DNA of 64,000 nucleotides, from positions 5,456,001 through 5,520,000 of the forward strand of contig NZ_CP032229.1 of the NCBI RefSeq assembly GCF_004328625.1, in the 5' to 3' direction. This DNA comes from Streptomyces seoulensis. Its GTDB lineage: Bacteria > Actinomycetota > Actinomycetes > Streptomycetales > Streptomycetaceae. The notes under the pieces are model-generated. The model saw nothing but the letters and a program-made list of their open reading frames with translations. It made no database searches and was not told where the DNA came from. Every line of letters starts with the position of its first letter. Position 1 is the stretch's first letter. Positions 26,142 to 33,297 of this stretch are shown here, in pieces. Both the position numbers and the translations under genes were made by a program.

Positions 26142-26906
26142 TCAGGCCGCCGCGCCCCCGTCCACCACCAGATCGGCGCCGACCACGGAGGCGGCGTCCG
26201 GTGAGGCCAGGTACAGCACCGCCGCCGCGATCTCGGCGGTGGAGGACACCCGCCCCAGCGGCGCCACGTCCTTCATCCGGGCCGCCCGGTCCTCGTCGGT
26301 CTCGCCCGGCCGCAGCGACATCGCGGTGTCGGACGGGCCGGGGCTCACGGCGTTGACGCGCACTCCGTCGCCGATGTGGTCCAGCGCGGCCGCGCGGGTC
26401 AGCGCGGAGACGGCCGCCTTGCTCGCGATGTACGCGGCCAGGCCCTTGGCGCGGCGGTGCGCGCCGAGGTTGGAGGCGATGTTGACGATCGCGCCGCCGC
26501 CGGGCTGGGTGCGCATCCGGGCGACCTCGGCCTGGAGGCAGAACAGGACGCCGCTGACGTTGATGTCGAGCAGGGCCCGCCAGTCCTCCTCGGGCAGGTC
26601 GGCCACGGGCCCGCCGCCCCGGAAGACGCCCGCGTTGTTGACCGCGACGTCGAGGCTGCCGAACCGGTCGACGGTACGGCGGACCAGCTCCCGGACCTCT
26701 GCGGAGCGGCTCACGTCGGCCGTGATCGCGGCCGCCTCGCCGCCCGCCGCCTCGATGAGCTTCACGGTCTCGTCCAGCGGGGCGGCGGTGCGGCCCGCCG
26801 CGACCACCGAGGCCCCCTCGGCGGCGAAGGCGAGCGCGACGGCCCGGCCGATGCCGGAACCCGCGCCGGTGACGAGGACGGACTTGCCGGTGAAGCGTGC
26901 GGTCAC
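26142..26906 (-). CDS. Short-chain dehydrogenase/reductase (FabG-like)
   Basis: This 254-residue classical SDR shows TGAGSGIGRAVALAF, NNAGVFRGG, IVNIASNLGA, YIASKAAVSALTRAAA and the C-terminal PDAASVVGADLVVDGG. AAGRTAAPLDE after the glycine motif suggests NADP(H). The GTG start was chosen because GGGGAG lies eight bases upstream. It is downstream of a TetR regulator on the same strand. The 54-base gap between them holds a sequence resembling the regulator's own operator, so the SDR is probably repressed by that TetR. The stop is convergent with that of the other SDR, 25 bases away. Confidence 0.88.
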   Translation of the reverse strand: MTARFTGKSVLVTGAGSGIGRAVALAFAAEGASVVAAGRTAAPLDETVKLIEAAGGEAAAITADVSRSAEVRELVRRTVDRFGSLDVAVNNAGVFRGGGPVADLPEEDWRALLDINVSGVLFCLQAEVARMRTQPGGGAIVNIASNLGAHRRAKGLAAYIASKAAVSALTRAAALDHIGDGVRVNAVSPGPSDTAMSLRPGETDEDRAARMKDVAPLGRVSSTAEIAAAVLYLASPDAASVVGADLVVDGGAAA

Positions 26907-26925
26907 AGTGACGACTCCCCTTTTT

Positions 26926-26938
26926 GACTGTTCGTTCC
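26926..26938. promoter_or_regulatory. Probable second TetR site upstream of SDR
   Basis: GACTGTTCGTTCC agrees at nine of thirteen positions with GACCGAGCGGTCC upstream of the adjacent TetR gene. It sits about 20 bases before the SDR start, where a repressor would act. It is a weaker palindrome than the other copy. Confidence 0.5.
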
Positions 26939-26960
26939 AGATTTGCGGCACCGCCCGCGC

Positions 26961-27545
26961 TCAGTCCAGCAGCTTCAGCGCCTGCTCGGCCGCGTCCACG
27001 ACCCGCCCCGGACCGCTCGACGCCTTGCCGACCACCCGCAGGCCCTGCATCAGCACCAGCAGCATCCGGGCGAGTGCCCGCGGGTCACGGTCCTGGGGCA
27101 GCTCGCCCTGGGCGCGGGCCCGTACCAGCGCCGAGTGCAGCAAGGTCTCCACGTGATCCCAGCTGGTGCCGACCCGGCCGGCCGCCGCCGGGTCGTCCGA
27201 GCCCAGTTCGACCGCCGTGTTGGTGACGAAACATCCTTTGCCGCGTTGGAGTTCACTGCTCGCCTCGGCCGCGAAGCGCCGGATCACCGCGCGTACGGCG
27301 GGCAGCGCAGGGCCCGGCTGGGACAGCTCGTGCAGGAGGGTCAGGTCGCGGCGCTCGTTGTAGCGGTCCAGCGCCCTCAGGTACAGGTCGTGCTTGTTGC
27401 CGAAGGTGGCGTAGATGCTGGCCCGGCCGATGCCGAGGTGCGCCACGAGGTCCGCCATCGAGGTCGCCTCGTAGCCGCGCCGCCAGAACAGTTCGAGGGC
27501 TGACTGGAGTGCCGCGTCCGGGTCGAATTCCTTGGTCCTAGCCAC
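26961..27545 (-). CDS. TetR/AcrR family regulator
   Basis: This 194-residue protein has the TetR helix-turn-helix (LFWRRGYEATSMADLVAHLG, GRASIYATFGNKHDLYLRAL) and the AcrR-type ligand domain with KGCFVTNTAVELGSDD. The GTG start was chosen at the normal TetR N-terminus (ARTKEFDPDAAL); the longer frame lacks a signal. A perfect palindrome lies 20 bases upstream, suggesting self-repression, and a related sequence precedes the next gene, an SDR. Regulators of this type often respond to quinones or reactive electrophiles, but the ligand here is unknown. Confidence 0.9.
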   Translation of the reverse strand: MARTKEFDPDAALQSALELFWRRGYEATSMADLVAHLGIGRASIYATFGNKHDLYLRALDRYNERRDLTLLHELSQPGPALPAVRAVIRRFAAEASSELQRGKGCFVTNTAVELGSDDPAAAGRVGTSWDHVETLLHSALVRARAQGELPQDRDPRALARMLLVLMQGLRVVGKASSGPGRVVDAAEQALKLLD

Positions 27546-27564
27546 GGGGGAACCGTATCTGTTC

Positions 27565-27580
27565 TTGACCGAGCGGTCCA
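27565..27580. promoter_or_regulatory. TetR operator (GACCG-AG-CGGTC)
   Basis: GACCGAGCGGTC is a perfect 5+2+5 palindrome (27567-27578) about 20 bases upstream of the leftward TetR gene. It is the likely autoregulatory operator. Confidence 0.7.
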
Positions 27581-27601
27581 GTAAGCTGGCCTGCCACTGT
27601 G

Positions 27602-27623
27602 CTTTACCAACCGGTTGGTAAAG
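27602..27623. promoter_or_regulatory. TetR operator of the SMR efflux locus
   Basis: A perfect 22-base palindrome with half-site CTTTACCAACC ends seven bases before the ATG of the rightward TetR gene. A site so close to the start implies that the repressor blocks its own three-gene operon. Confidence 0.88.
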
Positions 27624-27630
27624 TCGCCCC

Positions 27631-28179
27631 ATGGCCAAGAACGCGAAGCAGCGCATCCTCGACGGTGCGCTGAACCTGCTCCGGGCCGAGGGCGGCGGGG
27701 CGATCACGCTGGAGGCGGCGGCGAAGGAGGTCGGGCTGTCGAAGCCGGGGCTCATGTACCACTTTCCGACCAAGGAAGCCCTGATGCTGGGGGTGGTCGC
27801 CCATGTCGCCGACCGGTGGGAGAAGCTCCTGCTCGAACAGCTCGGCCGGCCCCTGGAGACCGCCACCCCGGCCCAGCGCATCCGGGCCCATGTCGACGTC
27901 GCCCTGAACGCCCCGTTCGACCGCGCCGACTTCGCCATCTACACCGACGCGCACTACCGCACCGCGCTGACCGACGCCTGGGTGTGCCGTATCGAGCCCT
28001 GGCTCACCCTGCCCGACGACCTGCCGGGCGCGGTACGGGCCCGGCTCACGGCCGCCCGACTGCTGGCCGACGGGTACTGGACGGCCGCCGCCACCGGGGT
28101 CTTCCCGGTCCCCGGCCGCGACCGTGCCGAACTGCTGGCCGTCGTCGAGGGGTTGCTGGCGGAGGACCCCGCGTCATGA
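27631..28179 (+). CDS. TetR family repressor of SMR efflux operon
   Basis: This 182-residue protein has a TetR DNA-binding domain (KQRILDGALNLLRAEGGG, LEAAAKEVGLSKPGLMYHFP) and a short C-terminal domain with FAIYTDAHYRTALTDAW, as in QacR/EbrR-like regulators of drug efflux. The perfect palindrome just before the ATG is its probable operator. Its stop overlaps the start of the first SMR gene as ATGA, so repressor and transporter are made from one transcript. Ligands are likely to be cationic or hydrophobic compounds exported by the pump. Confidence 0.9.
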   Translation: MAKNAKQRILDGALNLLRAEGGGAITLEAAAKEVGLSKPGLMYHFPTKEALMLGVVAHVADRWEKLLLEQLGRPLETATPAQRIRAHVDVALNAPFDRADFAIYTDAHYRTALTDAWVCRIEPWLTLPDDLPGAVRARLTAARLLADGYWTAAATGVFPVPGRDRAELLAVVEGLLAEDPAS

Positions 28180-28562
28180 GGAAGTGGCTGCTGCTCTCCA
28201 CGGCGATCCTGCTCGAAGTCACCGCCACCCTCTCCCTGCGCGGCGCCCTCGACCATCCGGCGTTCTACGTCCTCGTGGCCCTCGGCTACGTCGGCTCCCT
28301 CACCGTCCTGGCCCTCGTGCTGCGCGCCGGACTGGCCCTCGGGGTCGCGTACGGCATCTGGGGCGCATCCGGTGTCGCCCTCACCGCGATCCTGGCCGCG
28401 CTGTTCTTCGGCGACCCGCTCACCGGGGTGATGGGCATCGGCATCGCCCTGGTGATCGGGGGCGTGCTCTGCGTCGAACTCGGCGCGCAGTCGGCACGGT
28501 CGGCGCCGCCCGCGCAGTCCGCCCCCTCGCCCCGCTCCCGCGACGAAGGGGCACCCTCATGA
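28176..28562 (+). CDS. SMR family efflux subunit A
   Basis: This 128-residue small multidrug resistance protein has four membrane helices. The essential proton- and substrate-binding Glu is kept as E14 (STAILLEVTATLSL), and GVAYGIWGASGVALTAI matches the third helix. A hydrophilic tail of about 20 residues (SARSAPPAQSAPSPRSRDEG) is added, which is unusual for the family and should face the cytoplasm in one orientation. It is coupled at both ends, with the TetR gene before and the second SMR gene after, so the two SMR proteins probably form a heterodimer like EbrAB. Confidence 0.92.
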   Translation: MRKWLLLSTAILLEVTATLSLRGALDHPAFYVLVALGYVGSLTVLALVLRAGLALGVAYGIWGASGVALTAILAALFFGDPLTGVMGIGIALVIGGVLCVELGAQSARSAPPAQSAPSPRSRDEGAPS

Positions 28563-28882
28563 CCTGGGCCTACCTCGGCGCGGCGATCCTCATCGAAGTC
28601 GCCGGCACGCTGTGCCTGGGCATGGCCTCCCGGGGGCGCGGCAAGCGCTGGCTCGCCGGAACCGTGACCGGCTACCTGGCGGCCTTCACCTTCCTCAGTC
28701 TGGCCCTGAACGGTGGCATGGCTCTCGGTGTCGCCTACGGGATCTGGGCCGCAGCCGGGGTCGCCCTCACCGCCGTGGCCACCCGCGTCCTGTTCGGCGA
28801 GCCCCTCACCAAGGTCATGGGCGCCGGTATCGGTCTCATCGCGGTCGGGGTCCTGTGCATCGAACTCGGCGCCGGACACTGA
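28559..28882 (+). CDS. SMR family efflux subunit B
   Basis: This 107-residue second SMR protein has four membrane helices with the conserved Glu at residue 13 (GAAILIEVAGTLCLG) and GVAYGIWAAAGVALTAV. Its ATG overlaps the stop of the first SMR gene, as expected for partners made in equal amounts. The first loop is more basic (SRGRGKRW) than in subunit A, which fits opposite membrane insertion of the two halves. Together they would expel lipophilic cations using the proton gradient. Confidence 0.92.
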   Translation: MTWAYLGAAILIEVAGTLCLGMASRGRGKRWLAGTVTGYLAAFTFLSLALNGGMALGVAYGIWAAAGVALTAVATRVLFGEPLTKVMGAGIGLIAVGVLCIELGAGH

Positions 28883-28946
28883 CCGGCGCGACGCCGGGTC
28901 CGGTTCCCGCCCGCCCCCGGCGCGGCTGACGGCCAGGCTCGACGGC

Positions 28947-29040
28947 ATGAACCGATGCGAAGGAAACGTCGCCCTGGTCACCGGTGGCAGCCGGGGCATC
29001 GGCGCCGCCGTGGCGCTGCGGCTCGCCGAAGAGGGCGCCG
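28947..29040 (+). pseudogene. N-terminal SDR fragment
   Basis: Starting at an ATG, about 31 residues read as the perfect beginning of a FabG-like SDR (NVALVTGGSRGIGAAVALRL, then AEEGAD). The similarity stops abruptly at 29040, and the frame continues as meaningless Arg-rich sequence. The next base begins the ATG of an unrelated small membrane protein. This is a truncated relic, probably left by a deletion or insertion. Confidence 0.75.
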
Positions 29041-29298
29041 ATGGTCGGGTTCTCCCTCTCGTTCATGGTGCTCGGCGCGCTCGGCGCCCTGGTGTTCTTC
29101 GCGGCGCACTCCTGGCCGGTCGGGGTGCTCTTCGTCGGCCTCTTCCTGGTCTACGCCGCGAAGTTCGTGACCTTCGCCGGTGTCCCCGCCCTGGAACGTC
29201 TGATGGGCCTGTTCCGCCTCCTGACGGCCCTCTGGTGCATGTACCTGACCTTCGCCGTGGTGGTCGACTTCTCCCTCGGTCACACCTGGCCCGCCTGA
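29041..29298 (+). CDS. Small three-helix membrane protein
   Basis: This 85-residue protein has three hydrophobic segments (SLSFMVLGALGALVFFAAHS, VGVLFVGLFLVYAAKFVTF and LTALWCMYLTFAVVVDFSLG). I do not recognise a family. It begins exactly where the SDR relic stops, so its upstream region has been replaced. No good ribosome binding site is visible, and the present ATG may not be the original start (residue 1 could lie within the lost sequence). It may itself be damaged. Confidence 0.55.
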   Translation: MVGFSLSFMVLGALGALVFFAAHSWPVGVLFVGLFLVYAAKFVTFAGVPALERLMGLFRLLTALWCMYLTFAVVVDFSLGHTWPA

Positions 29299-29596
29299 CG
29301 CCTTCGGATTCGGCCATTCCGTATCCATGCCCGCTTCGCACGACGGCGGCCCACCGGTGGCCGGCGACGCCCCCCGGGCCGCGATGACGAACGCGGGCGC
29401 ACGGTCGGTCAGCAGGCTTGACGCGTGTCTCGCGGGCCGCTGCGCCCCGTCGCCTCCCCTCGATCCGAACGAATGGCCGATTCCCTGCGCCGTGCGTACG
29501 GCAGGAGTGCCCTGCGGGCATCTCCGGGTACTCGCGCCGCATCCCAAGTCCCGCACACAGAAAGGGACTTGACGTTCCACGAGAGGGAGTCGAACG
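29299..29596. other. Intergenic region before secreted protein gene
   Basis: These 298 bases hold no convincing gene. The last part supplies GAGAGGGAG as ribosome binding site for the secreted protein at 29597. TTGACG at about 29569 is the only promoter-like hexamer, without a clear -10. Confidence 0.5.
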
Positions 29597-29998
29597 ATGA
29601 ACCGCAAGCTCTTCAGGACCGCGCTGCCGCTGATGGGCGCCGTCGCGCTCGCCGCCGTCCCGGCGGTGACCGCGCAGGCCGCGCCCGCGCAGGCGACGCC
29701 CTGTGTCCAGAAGGTCGCGGTGGTGAACAACTCCGGGTTCGTGCTCTCCTGGGCCGCGACCACCCGTACCGGGGAGCAGTCGCCGTCGACGGACGACTAC
29801 CCCGTGAACCAGACCCGGACCATCGACCTGACGACCACGTCGTTCCCGGAGGACACCGACCTGCGCCCGTACGTCGACGCCGTCGCCGGCACCAAGAACT
29901 ACGGCAACCGGTACGTCTCGTACTGCGACAACGGCCAGACGGCGACGTACTCCGTCACCGGCACCACGCTGGACTACTCGGTCACGCTGCTCGACTAG
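29597..29998 (+). CDS. Small secreted protein with one disulfide
   Basis: This 133-residue protein has a clear Sec signal peptide (KLFRTALPLMGAVALAAVPA, cleaved after AQA). The mature part of about 100 residues looks all-beta, with two cysteines (TPCVQKVAVVNNSG and YVSYCDNGQ) that can form a single disulfide. It resembles the many small extracellular beta proteins of Streptomyces but I cannot name a family. GAGAGGGAG precedes the ATG, and a strong hairpin follows the stop, so it is a single-gene transcript. Confidence 0.8.
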   Translation: MNRKLFRTALPLMGAVALAAVPAVTAQAAPAQATPCVQKVAVVNNSGFVLSWAATTRTGEQSPSTDDYPVNQTRTIDLTTTSFPEDTDLRPYVDAVAGTKNYGNRYVSYCDNGQTATYSVTGTTLDYSVTLLD

Positions 29999-30012
29999 CA
30001 GCAGTGCACCAC

Positions 30013-30043
30013 AAGGGGTCGCGTCCGACGGGCGCGGCCCCTT
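30013..30043 (+). terminator. Hairpin terminator after secreted protein gene
   Basis: AAGGGGTCGCGTCC pairs with GGGCGCGGCCCCTT around a GAC loop, twelve Watson-Crick pairs and two G-T pairs. It begins 14 bases after the stop. There is no long T tract, as is common in Streptomyces. Confidence 0.7.
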
Positions 30044-30109
30044 CGCCGCATCCGGGGGCGCGTGGACGGCGGAAGGACAGGTGACGGCTCCGAGCGGGAG
30101 GTGCTCGCC

Positions 30110-30439
30110 ATGAAGGACGTCCGGCTGTCGCCGCACGAGAAGCGCGTACTGGCCGAGATGGAGCGCGCGCTCGGCCGTGACCCGGCGCTCGCCCGCCGGC
30201 TCCAGGAGATGCGGGCCCCGCTCGCCGCCCCGGCCCGGCGGCGCTCGCGGGCCCTCACCGCCGCCGTGCTCGCCTTCGCCGTCGTCTCGCTCACCCTGCT
30301 CGCGGTCGCGGTCGCCTACGCGCACCCCATGCTGCTCTGGGTGTTCGCGGCCACCTGGCTGCTCACCCTGGCCGGGCTGGTCCGGCTGACGCTGCGCTGG
30401 AGCCGGGGCATGCGGTCGACGCCCCCGGTCCTCGAATGA
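30110..30439 (+). CDS. DUF3040 membrane protein
   Basis: This 109-residue protein fits DUF3040: an N-terminal [19 protein letters not shown] segment, a basic linker and two membrane helices ([20 protein letters not shown] and [18 protein letters not shown]). GGGAGG before the ATG supports the start. Function is unknown; the N-terminal helix is always cytoplasmic in this family. Its stop overlaps a possible ATG of the next gene, so the two are probably cotranscribed. Confidence 0.85.
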   Translation: MKDVRLSPHEKRVLAEMERALGRDPALARRLQEMRAPLAAPARRRSRALTAAVLAFAVVSLTLLAVAVAYAHPMLLWVFAATWLLTLAGLVRLTLRWSRGMRSTPPVLE

Positions 30440-30513
30440 GGGGGGTGACACGGACCACGTTCGAGTGCCGGCCCGGCCGACGGGAAGGAGAATGGTCGAC
30501 CAGGGAGGCTCAT

Positions 30514-31716
30514 GTGACGGGCGACAGGATCGGACTGGCCGAGGTGCTGGAGGCGGCGGAGGCCGCGGCGCCGGTGGCCTCGGTCGACGTGGTCGCACGC
30601 AACCTGCGCGACCGGTTCGGGGCGCAGTACGTGTCGTTCCTGTTCGTCGACGTCGTCGGCCGGTGCGTGGTCAGGGTCGCCGAGGAGACGGTCACCCGCC
30701 AGGGTCACCACGCCGACCGGATTCCCCTCGCGGGCAGTGTCTACGAGGAGGTCCTGCGCGGTCAGAAGCCGGTACGGGCGGGGGACGCCGGGGAGGGGCA
30801 GCAGGTCCTCGCCCCGGTCACCAACCGAGGGGACGCCATCGGGGTCCTGGAACTGTGGCTGCCCGAGGTCACCCAGGACGTGTTGGAGCAGGTCGAGGAG
30901 GCCGCGCACGCGCTGGCGTACATCGTGGTCACCGACCGCCGCTTCACGGATCTGTACCACTGGGGCCAGCGCACGACCCCGGTGAGCCTCGCCGCCGAGA
31001 TCCAGCGTCAGCTGCTGCCCTCCGCGCCCTCCTGCGAGGCCGCCGAGTTCGCTCTCGCCGGCGCCCTGGTCACGGCCGACAGCAACGCCGGTGACACCTA
31101 CGACTACAGCCTCGACCGCGACACCCTGCACCTGTCCATCACCGACGCGATGGGCCACGACGTCGACGCCGCCCTCATGGCCACCCTGCTGGTCAACGCC
31201 TCGCGTGGCGCCCGCAGAGCCGGGGCCGGACTCGCGGAGCAGGCCCACCGCATCCACCAGGCCCTCCTCGACCACGGCCGGCGCACCTTCGCCACCGGCC
31301 AGCTGCTGCGCATCGCCCTCGACGGCAGCCGTGCCCAGATCGTCAACGCCGGGCACGTCTGGCCGCTGCGGCTGCGCGACGGTGCGGTCGAACAGATCCC
31401 CCTGGACGTCAACCTGCCCTTCGGCGTGACCGGACTGCACGGCCCGTACAAGGCGCAGGATCTCGACCTGCGGCCCGGCGACCGCCTGCTGCTCTGCACC
31501 GACGGCATGCAGGAACGGCGGGCGGAGTCCGTCGATCTCCCCGCGCTCCTCGAAGCCACCGCCACGGAGCACCCGCGCGAGGTCGTACGAAGCCTGGTCG
31601 CCGCGGTCATCGCGGCCTGCGGCGAGCGCATCGAGGACGACGCCACCGTCCTCTGCCTGGACTGGCACGGCCCCGTCACCGAGGAACGTCACGCCGGCGG
31701 GGGCGCGGACATCTGA
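30514..31716 (+). CDS. GAF domain plus SpoIIE-type PP2C phosphatase
   Basis: This 400-residue protein has an N-terminal GAF-like sensor ([38 protein letters not shown]) and a C-terminal SpoIIE/PP2C phosphatase domain. The latter is marked by [61 protein letters not shown] and [15 protein letters not shown]. Such enzymes dephosphorylate anti-sigma factor antagonists in partner-switching pathways. One usual metal Asp (GGDWYD in the family) is here AGDTYD, with the Asp kept. The GTG start has GGGAGG five bases upstream; an upstream ATG overlapping DUF3040 is an alternative. A possible substrate, a STAS protein, lies at 42177. Confidence 0.88.
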   Translation: MTGDRIGLAEVLEAAEAAAPVASVDVVARNLRDRFGAQYVSFLFVDVVGRCVVRVAEETVTRQGHHADRIPLAGSVYEEVLRGQKPVRAGDAGEGQQVLAPVTNRGDAIGVLELWLPEVTQDVLEQVEEAAHALAYIVVTDRRFTDLYHWGQRTTPVSLAAEIQRQLLPSAPSCEAAEFALAGALVTADSNAGDTYDYSLDRDTLHLSITDAMGHDVDAALMATLLVNASRGARRAGAGLAEQAHRIHQALLDHGRRTFATGQLLRIALDGSRAQIVNAGHVWPLRLRDGAVEQIPLDVNLPFGVTGLHGPYKAQDLDLRPGDRLLLCTDGMQERRAESVDLPALLEATATEHPREVVRSLVAAVIAACGERIEDDATVLCLDWHGPVTEERHAGGGADI

Positions 31717-31738
31717 TCTTCCCGGTCGGGGCGCTCTG

Positions 31739-31766
31739 TTGCGGGCATGTCAATTCGCGCTACGGT
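31739..31766 (+). promoter_or_regulatory. Possible promoter of the SH3-like secreted pair
   Basis: TTGCGG (31739-31744) and TACGGT (31761-31766) are 16 bases apart and lie about 45 bases upstream of the first secreted-protein start. This is a plausible housekeeping-type promoter, seen by eye only. Confidence 0.4.
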
Positions 31767-31811
31767 CTACCCGCGTCAACCCACACCTCCCCCACGAGGA
31801 GTCGATGCGTC

Positions 31812-32126
31812 GTGCCCCTGCTCGGACGAGCCCTCGCTCTCGCCGCCCCCGTGCTGGCCACCGCCGCGCTGCTCCAGGCCCCGGCCCAGGCGGCCGTCGT
31901 CCCGGACCACGCGGTGATCACCTGCCAGAGCGCCAGCTTCTACGCCAACTACGACAGTTCCTCCGGCCCCACCGGCCTGGTCCGGACGCTGTACCACGGC
32001 GACAAGGTCGGCCACACCCGTGGCGCGCACCCCGTCTACAACGGCTGGGCCGCCACCTTCGACTTCGGCCCCAACGACTGGGGCTATGTGCGTGACGAAT
32101 GCATCGGCGGCTACGGCTCATGGTGA
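31812..32126 (+). CDS. Small secreted SH3-like protein
   Basis: This 104-residue protein has a signal peptide (GRALALAAPVLATAALLQAP, cleaved after AQA). The mature domain of about 75 residues looks SH3-like, with TCQSASFYANYDS, VRTLYHGDKVGHTR and NDWGYVRDECIGG, and carries two cysteines. Bacterial SH3 domains often bind cell wall peptides. It starts with GTG behind AGGAG at a long distance; an ATG in another frame has better spacing but gives no signal peptide. The next gene encodes a related protein, and the two probably form an operon. Confidence 0.72.
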   Translation: MPLLGRALALAAPVLATAALLQAPAQAAVVPDHAVITCQSASFYANYDSSSGPTGLVRTLYHGDKVGHTRGAHPVYNGWAATFDFGPNDWGYVRDECIGGYGSW

Positions 32127-32149
32127 GCCGGGACCAGGGAGGCAAGGCC

Positions 32150-32437
32150 ATGTCCGCACCCCGTACCGTCCGCTTCGCGGCGCTCGTGGCCGCCGTCGGC
32201 TCCGTGCTGCTGCTGGGCTCCGGCCCCGCGCAGGCCGCCAACGGCACCGTCGGCGTCCGGGAGACCGTCTGCGCGCAGGACCTCTTCGTGCGGACCGAGC
32301 CGGTGGGCGCCTGGATGGGCACGCTCAGCAAGGGACAGACGTTCCTGGTGGAGAGCAAGCAGTCCGGCTGGGCGTACGGCTTCGCCTACGGTGACATCAA
32401 CCGCCGGGGCTGGGTCCAGGACGGCTGGTTCTGCTAG
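32150..32437 (+). CDS. Small secreted SH3-like protein, second copy
   Basis: This 95-residue protein has a signal peptide (FAALVAAVGSVLLLGSGPAQ, cleaved after AQAA). The mature part is SH3-like (TVCAQDLFVRTEPVGAWMGT, LSKGQTFLVESKQSGWAYGF, GWVQDGWFC) with two cysteines at its ends, probably bonded. The order DLFVRTEP...G.L..G..F.V...SGWAYGF...GWV is the usual SH3b pattern. It lies 23 bases after a paralogue, and GGGAGG precedes the ATG. It is probably a cell-wall or envelope protein; no enzyme motif is seen. Confidence 0.78.
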   Translation: MSAPRTVRFAALVAAVGSVLLLGSGPAQAANGTVGVRETVCAQDLFVRTEPVGAWMGTLSKGQTFLVESKQSGWAYGFAYGDINRRGWVQDGWFC

Positions 32438-32459
32438 GGCCGGCGTACTCGTAACCCCC

Positions 32460-33221
32460 TCAGGGCGACATCCGTGCCGCGACCTCCTCCGCGCACTCCC
32501 GCAACGCGGGCGCGTGTGCGCGGAGTTGGTCCGCGTCCGTCAGGATGACCGTCGCGGCCAGCGACAGCGCCAGCGGCGGGGTGCCCTCCGGGGTGTCGGG
32601 CAGCGCCACCGCGATCGAGCGGACGCCGATCTCGTTCTCCTCGTCGACCTCCGCCCAGCCCCGCTCCCGCACGAGCGCCAACTCCGCGCGCAGCAGGGCG
32701 GGATCGGTGACCGTACGGGGGGTCACCGCCGGGAGCGGGCCGGCGAGCAGGCGTTCGCGGTCCGCCTCCGGGAGCCAGGCGGCCAGTGCCTTGCCGAGCG
32801 AGGTGGCGTGCCAGGGGTTACGGGTGCCCTCGGCGTTGCGCAGCTGGAGGTGCTGGGTGCCCTGCACGGAGAGGACGAGCAGCACCTCGCTGTCGTTCAG
32901 GATGCCCGCGATGACCGGGAGTCCGGTGCGCGCGCCGAGTCTGCGCATCGGCGCGGCCGCCGCCGAGTAGCCCGCCGGGGAGCGCTGGAAGCCCCGGGAC
33001 AGCTCCAGCACGCGGGAGCCCAGCGCGTACCGCCGGGCCTCCTCGTCGTAGGTCGCGAACCGTTCCTCGACCAGGCGGCCGAGGATGCGGTGCGCGCTGC
33101 TCACGGGCAGCTGCGCGGCGCGGGCGGCGGCGCTGACGCCGAGGCCGGCGGGGTGCTCGGCCAGCACGGTGAGCAGCCGCAGCCCCCGGCCCAGCATGTC
33201 GTCGCCGGATGGTGTGGTCAC
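32460..33221 (-). CDS. IclR family transcriptional regulator
   Basis: This 253-residue protein has the N-terminal winged helix (RGLRLLTVLAEHPAGLGVSA, LPVSSAHRILGRLVEER) and the IclR effector domain (PVIAGILNDSEVLLVLSVQG, HATSLGKALAAWLPE, RGWAEVDEENEIGVRSIAVA). It probably controls the adjacent MFS transporter gene (same strand, 76 bases upstream) and the divergent hydroxyacid dehydrogenase gene. A TGGAAA...TTTC repeat typical of IclR sites lies between those two genes. The start is a GTG. The effector is likely to be the organic acid that the neighbours handle. Confidence 0.92.
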   Translation of the reverse strand: MTTPSGDDMLGRGLRLLTVLAEHPAGLGVSAAARAAQLPVSSAHRILGRLVEERFATYDEEARRYALGSRVLELSRGFQRSPAGYSAAAAPMRRLGARTGLPVIAGILNDSEVLLVLSVQGTQHLQLRNAEGTRNPWHATSLGKALAAWLPEADRERLLAGPLPAVTPRTVTDPALLRAELALVRERGWAEVDEENEIGVRSIAVALPDTPEGTPPLALSLAATVILTDADQLRAHAPALRECAEEVAARMSP

Positions 33222-33297
33222 CGTGCGCGCCTTTCGGTCGTGGCCGTGGTGGGGACGGGTGCGGCAGCCGTCCGGGGGAGGGCCGCCGCCTCGGTGG

